Below, piece after piece: positions 1 through 12,100 of a stretch of 64,000 bases of DNA; position 1 is the first letter of the stretch, and the number at the start of each line of letters is the position of its first letter. Origin of the DNA: Hydractinia symbiolongicarpus. Taxonomy: Eukaryota; Cnidaria; Hydrozoa; Anthoathecata; Hydractiniidae. The DNA lies in assembly GCF_029227915.1 (NCBI RefSeq), contig NC_079875.1, positions 18,159,001 through 18,223,000 on the forward strand, given 5' to 3'. The notes below the pieces were generated by a model. That model made no database searches. It had not been told where the DNA came from and saw only the letters and a program-made list of their open reading frames with translations. The position numbers and the translations under genes are program-made.

Positions 1-117
1 CAGATGCTGTTTGAAATGATAAAATACTTGTGCGTTTTAAGCGATCTTGCTGTTAACTTTCTATACGTGTATTGTTTGTTTACTTGTTTTTTGTACTAAT
101 ATCAGTGCAATAAATAA

Positions 118-470
118 TCGTTAGCCCGTGGAAAAATCCACGGGTATGCCCGTCCTTTCTATACCGCATCGCGTGCGTCTCACTAATTTCGAAGCTAAGC
201 TACCATTTTGCGTGACAGACAGAAAGATAGACGTATACGGGTATTATAACATAGACTAGCCGTTAACCCGTGGAAGAATCCACGGAGTCGCCCGTCCTTT
301 ATATATCGCATTTCGTGTTTCCTGAACAGGACGCGGTTTTCGCGCGGCAAGACAGACAAAATACGGCTATTATTAAAGAGACTAGTCGTTCGCCCGTGGG
401 ACAATCCACGGGAATTCGCCGTCGTGATTATTTCGCGAACCTGTTATAAAATTATGCTTTTTTATCAGAG
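118..470 (-). repeat. CCGTGG-palindrome interspersed repeat, about three tandem partial copies
   Basis: Three partly decayed copies follow each other, each containing a palindrome of the form CCCGTGG-AAAAT-CCACGGG, then GGGCGTACC/GGACGGGC-like spacer, a GCGGTATA-like stretch and, in the fuller copy, CAAAATGGTAGCTTAGC followed by GTCTGTC runs (all read on the minus strand). The same module occurs at 17640-17957, 21570-21693, 50203-50314 and 55567-55703. The fuller copies begin near CTAGTC and end near GACTAG, so it may be a MITE with very short terminal inverted repeats. No coding capacity is seen. The class (MITE or SINE) is uncertain. Confidence 0.7.
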
Positions 471-972
471 ATTAGTCTACCCGTTAAAAATACCACTGTA
501 ATTCTTATAAAGCTGCGGCTTTAAAAGTTTTCCGCTTTAGCGGTATTCCACTCTGCATATGTTTTTCCTTCAAATATGTTATTCTACAAAATACATTAGT
601 GAGTAGAAGAAAAGTGTTTGTTTGTTTGAAAGGTCGAAGTTTGGTGAATGGAAATTTTGAAACAAAATAATTACACATTGAGGGCCTCATATTATAAACC
701 ACGAATTTTATTTTTTATGATAAGATCTTTTTTGATCATATTGTGTATTTCCATATTGACTGTATCTATGTAGTGTAGATAAATTATAAATAATAAAATG
801 CACATAATTACACTAAGAAAAATAGAATTACAGTCGACTCCCGGTTATTCAAACCTGCACTTATTCAAAATTCTCGGTTATTAGAAGTGATTTTCGGTCC
901 ACTTGAATTTTCCAACTCGTTTTAGTGTAAATCTCTCTCAGTTATTCAAACTTCAGTTATTCGAAAATTTGT

Positions 973-1236
973 TTATTCGAAGTTACCTGTGACTTTCACA
1001 AAACAACTATTCCATAGATCTGATCTTAGGAAGTAAAATATAGTCTTTGTATATTTTCCACTTTGTCCCTTTGGTAAGTGACCCAGTACGTTATTCTCCT
1101 TGTTGTCAAGGACAGTCACAGCATATTTGTCGACTTCATTCATAGGCTCCATTCGTATTTTAAGAACTTGTCCAATAACAGGTTGCCACTTGCTTCGGTA
1201 CACATGAAACCCCATAACTGTTGAAGTTGTTTCCAA
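973..1236 (-). pseudogene. HIRAN-domain-like fragment inside the pogo-like element
   Basis: The translation carries a HIRAN-like pattern: VMGFHVYRSKW, then VIGQVLKIRMEPMNEVDKYA, then VLDNKENNVLGHLPKG, ending in a fragment around CFVKVTG. HIRAN domains occur in HLTF/Rad5-type proteins, where they bind DNA ends, and also as free-standing modules in transposon-derived proteins. There is no upstream ATG in a good context and no flanking exons were found, so this is most likely a remnant of a larger gene carried by the element. It runs antisense to the transposase remnant in the same TIR unit. Confidence 0.5.
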
Positions 1237-1771
1237 GTTCCTTAGAATTGTTTTCTAATTCGCTGCGCTCAATCGTGTGCTATCGGTAGTCATAATTCAA
1301 TATAATACATCTATATTTCCTACAACCACTAATTTACAATCGAAACGTTTCCGAAATCGTGGCTAAGCTGGATGCGAAAAACCCCGTTCTATGGGGAAAC
1401 GTATCCTTAGACCCGAGTGCTACAGCCACTAACCCTCCAAGGTTAAAGGTATCATTAAAAAAATACACTGTTATTAACAACAACATAAACCATTTAAAAT
1501 AAAACTGCTTATCTTATAGGTAATCAAACAGTTTTAACGTACGGTTCAAGAACTAATTGACATGTGAGCGCTTCCATGCCTTGTACGCCCTTTAAACACT
1601 TAAAAAACCACGTGACCGGCCTTGGCAATACATACGAAATTAAATTCAATAATTATCTCTATCGGATCTTCATTGTTTACTATCAATGACATAAGATCCA
1701 TAATGATTTTGTTACTTCTCCTCGACTGCTGTAGAAAATTTCATTGAATACTTTTGATGCAATGAACTATT

Positions 1772-2029
1772 TTGACCGATGAAGAAATAGTTGAATCCAT
1801 TGTTAATGATACTGATGGCAACAGCGTAGAGGAGGAAGACGGAAATGATGAAGAAATCGAAGTAAACGATGTGCCTCCACAAAAACCAACATTATCGGAG
1901 GTTGAGGATGCCCTGGAGTTGATCGCTTTTTTACCGAAGGCAGAAAGCAAACTTTTATTGAAAACTATTTCACAAACACTTCATAAGAATATAGATATGA
2001 AGAATGGTTATTGTCGATATTTGTTTTAA
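1772..2029 (+). pseudogene. Tigger/pogo transposase C-terminal remnant
   Basis: About 85 codons read TDEEIVESIVND, a run of Glu/Asp, then SEVEDALELIAFLPKAESKL. This acidic tail followed by a short helical segment is the usual end of Tigger/jerky-type transposases, after the DDE domain. No DDE or CENPB-type DNA-binding region is present in the element. It is a broken remnant, oriented left to right within the TIRs at 831-2232. Confidence 0.6.
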
Positions 2030-2595
2030 GTAAACACTATATTTGTATATTTTAACGTTTAAAACACTCGTTGCGTTTAAAACTGTGGAGTAGAAACTTG
2101 ATATAACTACTTTTTTATTCAAATCCCTCCAAAAAATCCGTCAGAGTGAAAATTGTACCAAAAAAGGAAATTTTCAGTTATTCAAGTAAATTCCCATCCC
2201 TCGTTGAGCTTCGAATGACCGGGAGTCTACTGTATTCATATTTCATTACCCCAGATTTATTCGAAGATTTCCACACGATGGTTAAATCGCAAATCGTTAC
2301 ATGCTAAATTTCACCATTTAAAAATATGCATTTGTACCTCGAATACCTTTTGGTTTGAAACTCCAAAAGTTATTGAAAAGTCAGGTGTGGGGTTATGAAA
2401 GTTTTTTTGCACTGGTTATTATTTTTTTTATTATTCTCATTTACGAATATTTACAGAGCATAATAATAACAAAATAACATAACCACTTTTCATCGTAAGA
2501 ACCCGAATAAAAAGTTTGCCGTTATTTCTAAGAAGCAAAAAACCTGAAAAGCTGGGATGTTTTTCGTGCGATTCATAGTAAATGCTGCAAATATA

Positions 2596-3106
2596 CAGTG
2601 GACTCTCCATAACTCCCACACTCACGGGGAATCATAAATCGTTCAAGTTATGGAGCGGTTCGAGTACTGGAGAGTTTGGAATTTTTCCTACGTTTATCCT
2701 TTATACATAAGCTCTTTGAAAGAAAACGATGAATTCGAGTAATAATCTACCTTATGGGGAAGAAGTAAGTCGTAAACAGTTTATTTCTGTTGACTAAATC
2801 TATTCTGTAATGAAAAAAATGACTTCGTTCGAATAATCTAAGGGGCCGAACACACGTAGAAAATATTCGAATCTCAGAAAAAAACTCTGAAACTCTTCAA
2901 TTTTCAGATTGTTCGACTTATGAAGAGCGAAAATAGCCTTTCAAAATATTGTTCGACCTAAGGAGATTTTCAAGTTATTAAGGGGATTCGAGTAGTAGAA
3001 AGTTGATTATGAGAGTTCATTAGAAAATTTTCACGGTGCCTACGAATTCGTTCGGGTTAAAGGAGCAGTTCGAGTTAAAAGGTTTCGAGTTATGGAGAGT
3101 CCAATG
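2596..3106. mobile_element. Short TIR element (MITE) with CAGTGGACTCTCCATAACTC ends
   Basis: The left end CAGTGGACTCTCCATAACTC is matched in inverted orientation at the right end (GAGTTATGGAGAGTCCAATG), with TA on both outer sides (2594-2595, 3107-3108). The interior repeats the words 'gttcgagt' and 'gagttatggag' several times and has no coding potential. The TA duplication and the CAGT start point to the pogo/Tc1 superfamily. It is a different family from the neighbour at 831-2232, since the TIR sequences differ beyond the first bases. Confidence 0.8.
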
Positions 3107-3214
3107 TATGAAACTTTCTTACTCGCGTTTTTTTATATAGCACCTTTGCTCGCGTTTCTTGTAACGACTTTCATATGAGATCATGCTTTCTCTTAATAAA
3201 GCAAGATTATTTTT

Positions 3215-3895
3215 TTAAATATTCAGTCCAGGTTTTTCTTCACGAAAGTTTAAAAGTATCGTTTCAAACTCGGGACTGGACTTTACAGATAAACACACTG
3301 TAGGTGTGATGGAGGGTGTTTCCTCAATGATTGCTTTTTTATCTTCGAGTTCTACCCGTTTGTGTAAAATTGGAAGTGATCTTTTTCGGTAGTCGTACCT
3401 TAGTTTTCGAGAGTTTTCAGGTACCGCAAAACTGTTTCGCCACATCCTTTCTTTCAAGCTGTTTGATCCAGAATAATTATTTTCGAGATTTATATTATTT
3501 GGAGTAACGTAATATTTGTCTAGCGAGAGTTTTCGTGTCGACTTCACTGAGTTAGGATAAATATTTCCTTTCACCGCGGCTGTAGATTTATCTTCCTTTA
3601 CTTTGTCAATGTTTTCGATCGATAAACTATTTTTACGAAAAGCAGCGTCCTTTTTTGGTTGTCCATGGCGGAATTCTAAGGAATTAACGTTTCTGCTGTA
3701 TCGCGAGTACGAGAGATGATTCGTGCTGTCTTTCGCCAAACTTGGTAACTTCGTTCGCAATTTACTTGAAATGTAACTATTTGTAACCTCGTTACTTGTT
3801 GTGAAAAACTGTGAGGCCGGTAACGAAACTTTACGACTTCTATTCTCACGTTCTACTTGAATTTCTGTAAACGTTTTTGAGCGTTGCGATTCCAT
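3215..3895 (-). CDS. Unknown basic, serine-rich single-exon protein (226 aa)
   Basis: I do not recognise this family. The open frame runs uninterrupted from an ATG at 3895 to a stop at 3215. The product is rich in Ser, Arg, Lys and Asn with no membrane segment, signal peptide or known fold visible, so it is probably largely disordered. It contains five copies of a basophilic kinase consensus of the type R-[KN]-x-S-[LF] or close to it (RKVSLP, RKNSLS, RKLSLD, WRNSFA, RKRSLP) spread along the chain. Length and composition argue for a real gene in DNA this AT-rich, but a coding exon of a larger gene cannot be excluded. It lies just right of the TIR element at 2596-3106. Confidence 0.55.
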   Translation of the reverse strand: MESQRSKTFTEIQVERENRSRKVSLPASQFFTTSNEVTNSYISSKLRTKLPSLAKDSTNHLSYSRYSRNVNSLEFRHGQPKKDAAFRKNSLSIENIDKVKEDKSTAAVKGNIYPNSVKSTRKLSLDKYYVTPNNINLENNYSGSNSLKERMWRNSFAVPENSRKLRYDYRKRSLPILHKRVELEDKKAIIEETPSITPTVCLSVKSSPEFETILLNFREEKPGLNI

Positions 3896-4288
3896 TATAT
3901 GATTAAGGATCTTTTAAAAACTGCGATCAATTTTCACTAACCCAGAATGTCGTACGTAATAATTTGTTTTGAACAATTTATAACCCCAATGGGACAAGAA
4001 AAAATTTTGTTCTTAATAACTTGGCGAGTGCGTCATAGGCCCCCTGCGTTGAATGCTATTTTCTGTTTATTTAAAAATTTTTGAAACCGCGAGTCAAATA
4101 TAACACACTTTAGCGTAGACGTATGTTATACCAAGAACCCACTGTAGTCTTTATTTCGTGAATTTCCGTCGTATTAAGAAGGAAGTGCAACAGTATCATT
4201 CATGACCCATCCCAATTAAAATAAAAAACTTTTTTAAGAACAGGCAGTGTAATTAGTCAATAAAATGTTATTTTTATTTCTCGTATGG

Positions 4289-4370
4289 CAACCTCGTCCC
4301 CAAGAGTCATTTTTTCCTTTTAATAATCTCGTCAGAAAGAGAAAAAGAGCCCTGGTGAGGAGGTTGTGTT
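4289..4370. mobile_element. Small MITE, AACCTCGTCCCCAG family
   Basis: CAACCTCGTCCCC at the left and an approximate inverted copy (CCCTGGTGAGGAGGTTG) about 65 bases to the right define a short hairpin-capable element. Related copies with the same terminal words lie at 17048-17121, 18205-18283, 19018-19086, 28262-28320, 29108-29182 and 33308-33345. Confidence 0.6.
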
Positions 4371-5907
4371 GTATGGGACTTGCACCACCACCTACCATTT
4401 CGAAATTTAATCAGTGTAAAATTCTCTGTGATAAAAGTTAAAAATTATAGGGCTTTATAGAAATACGGATCGTGAGATAGTTTACTGTTTTTTAGCTAAA
4501 GCTGAAATAATAACTAGAATTGCCTCGTTTTCCTCCTTCTACAATGCAAAACTAAACAAAATGTTAAGACCTAGCAATGTGATGCACGGCGAAAAAAGAG
4601 CTTACTTGACGCGCTAGCAGCTTTAACATCAGGCTAAATATCTGGGGGCGAGGATGTAAAAATAAGTTCCTTGTAAGAGATATATAATAACTTAGTTTAA
4701 ACCATATTTTTAGAAAATAAACTTAAAGGCTAATCTACACTACTAGGCAGAATATTTGATTTGAATGCGGTAGTAAAGCTGTTTTCCACTTCAGGAAAAA
4801 AGATTTTCCACAGAGAGGAACGGAACGAAAAGGAAACAGAAAAGCTTGCGTACTTAAAATATTTACACCACGTAAATGGAATTTTTTTTTACCGTTCTTT
4901 TCAAGAAAAAGTATAATTGAGTTCAATTTTTTCTTCGCGTTTTGCGTTTTGCGCGGACGACAGGTAGAAAATTAGTTAGCCAATCAGATTATTTTATTTT
5001 CTATGAATTGATGTGATGATGGCCGAAAAGAGAGCCACCGCATAGAAAGTCTGGAGTTTTGATTTTAAAATCAATTTTTTCATGAAAATGAATTATTTTG
5101 GCACTAGGTTGTTCCGAAAAACGACAGTCGATGCTGACAAAAAAAAAAAAAATAGACATAAATCTTGTCTTTTTTATAACACGGCGCAATATCGATGTTG
5201 ACCTGATTCTGCATTTTTGATTTCAGGGCCGATCACCTGAATTTTTAAAAATGGCAGGTAAGTCGCAGGGAAATAAAAGGAGCAAGCGTTTAATAGAAAC
5301 GAAACGAAAGTATGTCGTGCGCGTGTCCTTCCCCTTTTGAACCCCTCCTGTAACCAACATTTGACTTAATCTCTCCTGTAAGTTTCCCTTCAGAAGTTTC
5401 ATCAATGGGCGTAACTAGCTATGCTTCCTATTTCCTATCTTCATTAATTTCTGTCAGGTTTTAGTGTTTAGATAGAGCTCCTAGTTAGTTGCCAGGTTGG
5501 AGATAGATTTTTAAACACAGCCTCGTGTGAGGATCTAACCCACGACCTCTTGGACAAATAAGTGAAAAGCGCTAGTGAATACTTTGAGAGCTCTATAGAC
5601 CACCAGCATGACATAGTTGTTTTGATTTCATTTTAAGAATAATAATGGTCCATGCGGCATCCGCAGGCACTTTTGTGTATAGGTAAAAAAACTGGACTGA
5701 CACAGGGTAAAATGGCTGCTGATGAAGATTAAAGATTTTTGGGGGGAGTAACTTTAGAATATTACCTACTGTGATAAAACTAACACAATAATGGTGCGTA
5801 AACACGACCTACAAATATGACATATGCCATAGATTATTTATCCAACGCAGCCTACAGACTCTAAGCGACCCACAAAGATGACGTCATATGCTATATATAT
5901 AGATAAC

Positions 5908-5940
5908 AACCCTAACCTAATCCCAACCCTAACCGTAACC
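5908..5940. repeat. Interstitial telomere-like (CCCTAA) stretch
   Basis: About 33 bases contain two exact CCCTAA words and several one-base variants (CCTAAT, CCGTAA). TTAGGG is the telomere repeat in most animals outside some arthropods. The run is too short and degenerate to be a telomere and may simply be a pyrimidine-rich fragment of a repeat. Confidence 0.35.
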
Positions 5941-8900
5941 GTAGGTTGCGTAGGCTGCATAGGCCGAGAAGATATATATTTCAATAATGAACAGGTGGTA
6001 TTTTAAAGTTTAGCCTAATATGCTTAATAAAGAATCACAATAAATTAAGAACAAAAAACAAAAAAGTAAAATTGACAACCTACAGTACAACCATTTTTAT
6101 ATTTTTAAGCTCCACACAATCCTATGTTGTCTTAAATCAATACAGGGAAATATTGTTAACTTTTGAGTTATGATTATTTTTTTTTTGTTTGAAAAAGAAA
6201 ACGCGACACTTATTTGGTAGGTTGAGTAAAACACTTTTGATAATACTTTAATATTCTCTATGATATAGAAAAAGTTTTTTGAGTAACCTTTAAGCGTCAC
6301 AATAATGCCAACTTCCATTAGTTAGGGTCACTAACAATTTTAAGAAATATTGTAAAAAAATTGTCATCAAAAATATTTTATGGTTTCGGCCTAAAGTCCT
6401 TGCAAAGAATGAGCCAGTCGGTCCAGTGGGATGTGTCCCCAGGATTTTCTGATAGGCGAAAGTAAATTTGTTTCTAAGGCAACTCCAATTTAATTAGTTG
6501 TTCTACGGGCCCGACTGACCCTAATTTTAATGAAAACAAAAAAATAATATCAAGCAAAAAAGTTTTAAAGAAAAAAACATGAAAAAAAACAAACATTTTC
6601 TCATGAAAATATAATGAACATAGAAGATATCAATGATGTTATTTTTTGTTAGTTGAATGTCTATCTACAACTATACTAAACAAGGTGAATCAATAACGTT
6701 ATACTTTATAATCACCATTGCTAAGGCCGCTGGAAGTTGATTCTTTGTTCATGGTAATTTGTTGCGATAAAACTAAAATTTTGTAATCACAAAAATAGTT
6801 ACGTGGTTAAACAGAAGTTTAAATTTTTATGTGATTTATAACAAAAATTAGCTACGTTCAGTAAAATAGTTATAATACAAGTGAAAAACAAGACAGATTA
6901 TTGTCACAACACTGTCCATTGTTATTATGATTATTATATTGTGTTTAAAATTACGCTAGCTAAACTGTAATACAGCAAGAGTTTGGTCGATACCCTTTAG
7001 GAAAAATAATTAAAACAAGATAGAATATGCTTGTCGTAACACCCTCCTCCATTATGAATTTAAAAAAAAATGATTTTAACGCTAAATATTCTCAACTAAA
7101 CAACCATAGTCTGAAAAAGAATTTGCACTTAAATTTAGATTTTCCTATAAAACTGCGCAAAAAACATTAAAAAACACTAAAATTGTTTGTTTTATTATTT
7201 TTATTATTTTAAGTAGGAGAAGAATAACTTGCTGTATAAGTTTCCAAACAGCGCAAGTATAACCTGCTGTATTGGAGGAAATAAAGGGCATGGACATGTT
7301 CAAAAAATATAGGCAGGATTTTGGCCAATTGTAAACATTGGTAACCATGTGACATATCTGTAGCTGATCTGGTATTTCCAATAAAAATCTTGAATACATA
7401 TTTAAAAAATAGAATAACAAAATTTTGTAACAGTGAAGTTCCCATCCTTGTAGTTTGTGTAAACTATGACATTAGCTTTACAAACTCAAACAAGAGAAAT
7501 GATAAGAAAATAACAATTGTAGCTTTTAAAAATGATAAAAAGCTCTATAAATGTTTGAAACTTGGAAACTTGGTTCAGGCAAGCTGGGAAAATGATAAAT
7601 CTGTAACAGAAAACATATTAAAGAGTTTTTATCTGAAGATTGCGATTGTTTTTTTTTTCATTTAGAACATAAATCAATAAAAAAAAAAAGTTTCAACATT
7701 TTGCTACAACATGAAATAAGTATATATGTAACTAAAATAAAGTTATTGTTCTATACCCTGCATTAAATATATGTTACTTTATTGATCAATAATTTAATGA
7801 AGAAATGGTTCTAGCAAATCATCCTTTTAAGAAATTAACTGGGTAAGCTTTAAAAAGGGTTTGTAAGAATAAATATTGGTGATAAACCTGTAACATTATG
7901 TGTACTTGATAAAAATGTAACCTTGATTGCATTCTCAGTTACTTATTATTACTGTATATTGATATAGAAGAAATTTAGGAAAAATCTTCTTTCTTACTAC
8001 GTTGCTGAACCTAAACGACAATCTTGGGTGTTAATGGCCTTTATCATTTCCAAACTTGTGTGATAAAAAAGTAACATGACTAAGTCTACTTGCTTGTCAA
8101 TTTTGTCTGTTGATGTTGACCACATTATAAGTTAGTTGGGATTTATTTTTTCAATTTAAAAAAATTTGGTAGCCCAAGGAAAAGAATTAAAATATGTTTT
8201 TACCTTTAATGACAAAAATTAATTTGTTAAAAATCCTAACAAATTTTACCATGCATATTATATTTTTATCCCTAATTTGAATGAAATTCACCTAAAATAA
8301 TTATTACAATGTAGTTTTCCCATAAATTTCTAATCAAATTATGACTAATTATTAGATTATAACTACAAATTTTAGGTCCAAAAAGTAATACACTCATAAT
8401 ATTGCCCTTGTTACTTTGTTATCACATATCTTTCTGGGAATAGTGTTACTTTTCTTGTCTGATGTTATTTTTAGCTTCAAATAGGATAAAAAAAGCAGTG
8501 ACTGCTGTTATGTATCTACCAATAATTTCAAAACAACAAAAGAGATATTTAAGTAACAAATTCACTTTTTTGTCAATTTCCTTGCGTTGCTTAGGTTTTG
8601 GAAAAAAAATATTTCATCAGATTTTTTACATGATTATCCTTTTTTATACAAAGTTTCATGGAAATCAAGGAAATAATTTTTAAGTTATAGCTGAAAGATC
8701 AAATTTGGCATTTTTTGAATGTTCACATCCCTGCCTATGTTTTTTGAACATGTCTACTTAACATATTTTATAGCGACTTAGCTACACAATGTTTAAATTA
8801 AAAATATAAAGTGAGTTTGTAGAAATTTGTTGACTATAGCAAAGAACCTCTCTGTATATAGCTTTTGTCTAGGCGCACTATAGACTACTTAGCATTGATC

Positions 8901-9180
8901 CCGTGTTAATAGTTATTTTAATTGCAACAGCCACTATGAAACAGGTGTTACAAAATATTGATGAAAATTTGGACTTTTTGAGGAATAACAGATTTTTTAG
9001 AAATATATAAAAAAGGAGTTCTCAACACATAGTTACTGGTAACACACATATCTGACCAGTCAAATAATTTGAAGGTTGCATTTAAAGTATTTTCAATAAT
9101 GAGCATTAAAACTCTAGGCTATCTAAACACATTTGCATGCATACTGCAACCTTATGTTGTGACCATCTACGAATGAAATC

Positions 9181-12100
9181 ATGTTTGCTCCAGATGTTGG
9201 CTCTGTAATTAGCCGGTCACAAGAGTATCAAAGCTTTCGCAGTACGGTACCACAGCAAAAGGTATTTTCCTGTGTTGTTTTTCTTGTTTTTGTTGTGCTC
9301 AAGCTATATGTCAGGAACATAGAATTTTGTCAAAAATATATACTTTACGTAAGCAGTGTTACATTTATTACAAGCCAATAATGTAAAGCCCTGTCTTTGT
9401 TAACAGGTTGTTGTTGATTGTGATGGGGAAGAAGATAAAGTATGGGTGGTATATGATGCAGGTCCAAAGACTGTTCGATGTCCTATAGTGTTTCTTCCAC
9501 CAGCCAGTGGAACCGCAGATGTGTTTTTCAAGCAAATTTTAACTTTGTCAAGTATAGGATACCGTGTCATGTCTGTAAGTTATTTGTCCAATTTCTTTTT
9601 TTAAACTAAACTCACATCAGGCTACATAGGGAAGAAAAGGAAATACCTGCAGTTTATTTTGTGTACATACAAGTGAAACAAATTTTTTTATAATTAGGTC
9701 AGCCATCTTATTCAGAAGAAAAGAAAAGTTTAACTTCAACAGCACAATCAGCAAATCGTGTTTAAAATTTCAATTTTTGATGTTTTTTCCTTATTTTATA
9801 CATATATAGATAGAATATCCAGTGTATTGGACATATCAAGAATGGGTCGAAGGATTTCGTCGTTTATTGGATCACTTTCGTCTGGACAAAGTAAGACTTT
9901 TAATGGTGTGATGTCTTGTTGTACTTATTTTAAACATATTTCTTGACCATCCAGTTAAAATATCTTTTTTCGACTCATCATAGCTATTGGTTTAGAAATA
10001 TTCATACTATGTTTTTGTTAATTTAACATATATAAACCTGTATATGCATCATCATCATCTTTTTAGGCTTAATGTCCATTTTTCATGCTAGTATAATAAT
10101 AACCCTCTTCTAATCAGATCTAGACTGTGTTAGATTTAAACTCAATTTCCTTTCCATCAAGTCTGCTTATTATCTCCTACCAAGTCTTTCTCGCTCTACC
10201 TCTGAGCTTTGCCCTTGAAACTATTAAGTCTCTACACTTTCTTACCCAAATATCCTCTTCCATTCTTTTTAGGTGTCCCAATTAACTCAGTCTTCTTATC
10301 TGGATAACATAGTTAATGCTACAGATACCCAGCCTGCTTCTTCGCTCATCTAAACATTTTCTGTCTCTCCAAATAGCGTTACACATCCACCTAACCAATC
10401 TTATATCATTCCTTTCTAAACGCGTCGCTTTGGGTAGCTAAGCTTGTTTCACATCATGCTTGTAGCAGTAGGAAAAGGTCTAACCAAAAAGTATTCCTAC
10501 TTTCTGCTAATCTAACCAAGTAACAGGTGAGAAATTGTAAACAAACCTTTTTCTTAGGCGAATTTTTTTAATCGAATTAACTAAAATCAAATAAAAAAAA
10601 ATCGTATTTGCCATCAGTATTGTTAAAACCAGCCGCCAATATTGATTCAAGTTCGTTCAATCCATCCAGGACTTTTCACGATTAAAGTTTTTTCACAACA
10701 AGAGAAGTTTAAAATCAAAATCTTTTTGCTGACTCGTAATATATATATCAAAAGATTTTGTAGAAGACACTAATAAGCACATCGGACGAAAAGACTAATG
10801 AGTAGCTAAAAAGATTGCTTCAAAAAAACGACCGTTTTCTGCATTTTGCGCTTCCTTGAGATTCGGCATAAATAATTTTTTTTTTATTGGTTTGTCACTA
10901 AAAAATATCCATGTTCTTGCATTGAGGAGATTATACCACATCAATGTATTTCTTTGTTTTAGCGTATCCACAGTTCATGTTTTTGTTTATTTTTAGGTTC
11001 ATATTTTCGGTGCTTCGTTGGGCGGTTTCTTAGCTCAGAAATTTGCTGAACATACAGTAAAAAGTCCACGTATACACTCATTAGTATTATGCAACTCGTT
11101 CACCGACACTACTGTCTTTCAACAAACTAATGCTGTTGGATTGTAAGTGCTTTCTAGGCTTTTTTATAAGTACAATCGGGCTTGAAAAGGTTGGAAAATA
11201 AATATAAAATGAGAACAATGGCAAAGATAAAATTTAGCTGATATTCTTACAATAAAATGCGTAGTCAGAAACCGACTGTTGCGGATTTGTGAAACGTGCA
11301 CTACTTAAATAAGTTGCATCGCAAATATTTGTCATGTATATACTGTAAAAGCGCTGTTTTAAAGTCGACTCTCCACGAAGATTTATAAATTATAGTAAAT
11401 TATGTATTGGAAAATAAGCGCTTGTGAAAAGGGCAAGCAAGACAATACAGCGACGACGAGGAGGCAACTTATAAAACGTGTTTGCCATTTGGATAATTTA
11501 TGCAATCAAAAACTATGCCAACATAGTGGAAATTCATTGAATAAACAAAATTTTGTTATTAAAGTGGATGTATAGATAAATGGAAAAAATGATACCTTCA
11601 GGAGGTTTCTGCATTTTCAAACTTGCAACCCTGAGTGGACCGAAAGTTTTAATGTGTAATATGAATTTAGAAAGAAATTAGTCCTGTGTCCACTTTACTT
11701 TCAGTTACTGGCTCCTACCAGGATTCTTGTTAAAAAAAATGATTATGGATAACCTTCAAATCAACGAAGTCGACCCTGACGTTGCGGATGCGATTGACTT
11801 TATGGTGGAAAGGGTACTTTATTCATTCATTCAGATTGTTTTAAATGATAGTTCATTCATTCAGTTCCCTCACTTATTTTTAATAAATTTTGATATGATG
11901 AAGAAGTAATCGTCTTCAGGCTTGAGCTAGCAGGATGTTCATCAATACTAATCCAGATTTTGCGATATGAATATTAACTATCAAGAGTTGTGATGCTCAT
12001 TTTCATTCATTAAGCATGATTTTTAAGTTAAGTTAGATAATAATTGCTTGTTTTATTTTTCATGTTTTAGCTTGACGGTCTTGGCCGTGCAGAGATCGCT

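Larger units (their letters stand above)
831..2232. mobile_element. pogo/Tigger-like DNA transposon relic with TIRs and TA target duplication
   Basis: The left end reads CAGTCGACTCCCGGTTATTC and the right end is its near-perfect inverted match, closing in CCGGGAGTCTACTG. Both ends are flanked by TA (829-830 and 2233-2234), the target duplication of the Tc1/mariner-pogo superfamily. Inside, a plus-strand fragment (about 1772-2029) has the acidic TDEEIVE...SEVEDALELI pattern typical of the C-terminal tail of Tigger/jerky transposases. A minus-strand fragment (973-1236) resembles a HIRAN domain. The DDE catalytic core is absent, so the element cannot encode a working transposase. Being only 1.4 kb, it is an internally deleted copy. 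Confidence 0.85.
3909..9180. other. Intergenic region without a recognisable gene
   Basis: AT-rich DNA with many short random frames and no convincing exon set. It holds a MITE of the AACCTCGT family near 4289-4370, a short (CCCTAA)-like run at 5908-5940, and two related stretches at 5811-5880 around 'gacctacaaatatgac' and 'gacccacaaagatgac'. A 91-codon plus-strand frame at 7390-7665 has no family resemblance and ends in a poly-T-derived hydrophobic tail, so I do not call it a gene. The promoter and any 5' untranslated exon of the SPG21 gene should lie at the right end. Confidence 0.5.

Noticed and set aside
118-470. CRISPR-like array at the left end because of repeated palindromes
   Set aside because: Repeats are diverged, spacers are homologous to each other, the host is an animal, and the same module is dispersed through the window.
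5500-5600. Second tRNA-like sequence (GGTTAGATCCTC on the minus strand)
   Set aside because: Only a weak B-box resemblance and no convincing A-box or stems.
5908-5940. Telomere or chromosome-fusion scar
   Set aside because: Only two exact repeat units in 33 bases; too short to support either.
7390-7665. 91-codon plus-strand frame
   Set aside because: Composition is that of random AT-rich DNA and the C-terminus is a poly-T-derived hydrophobic run.
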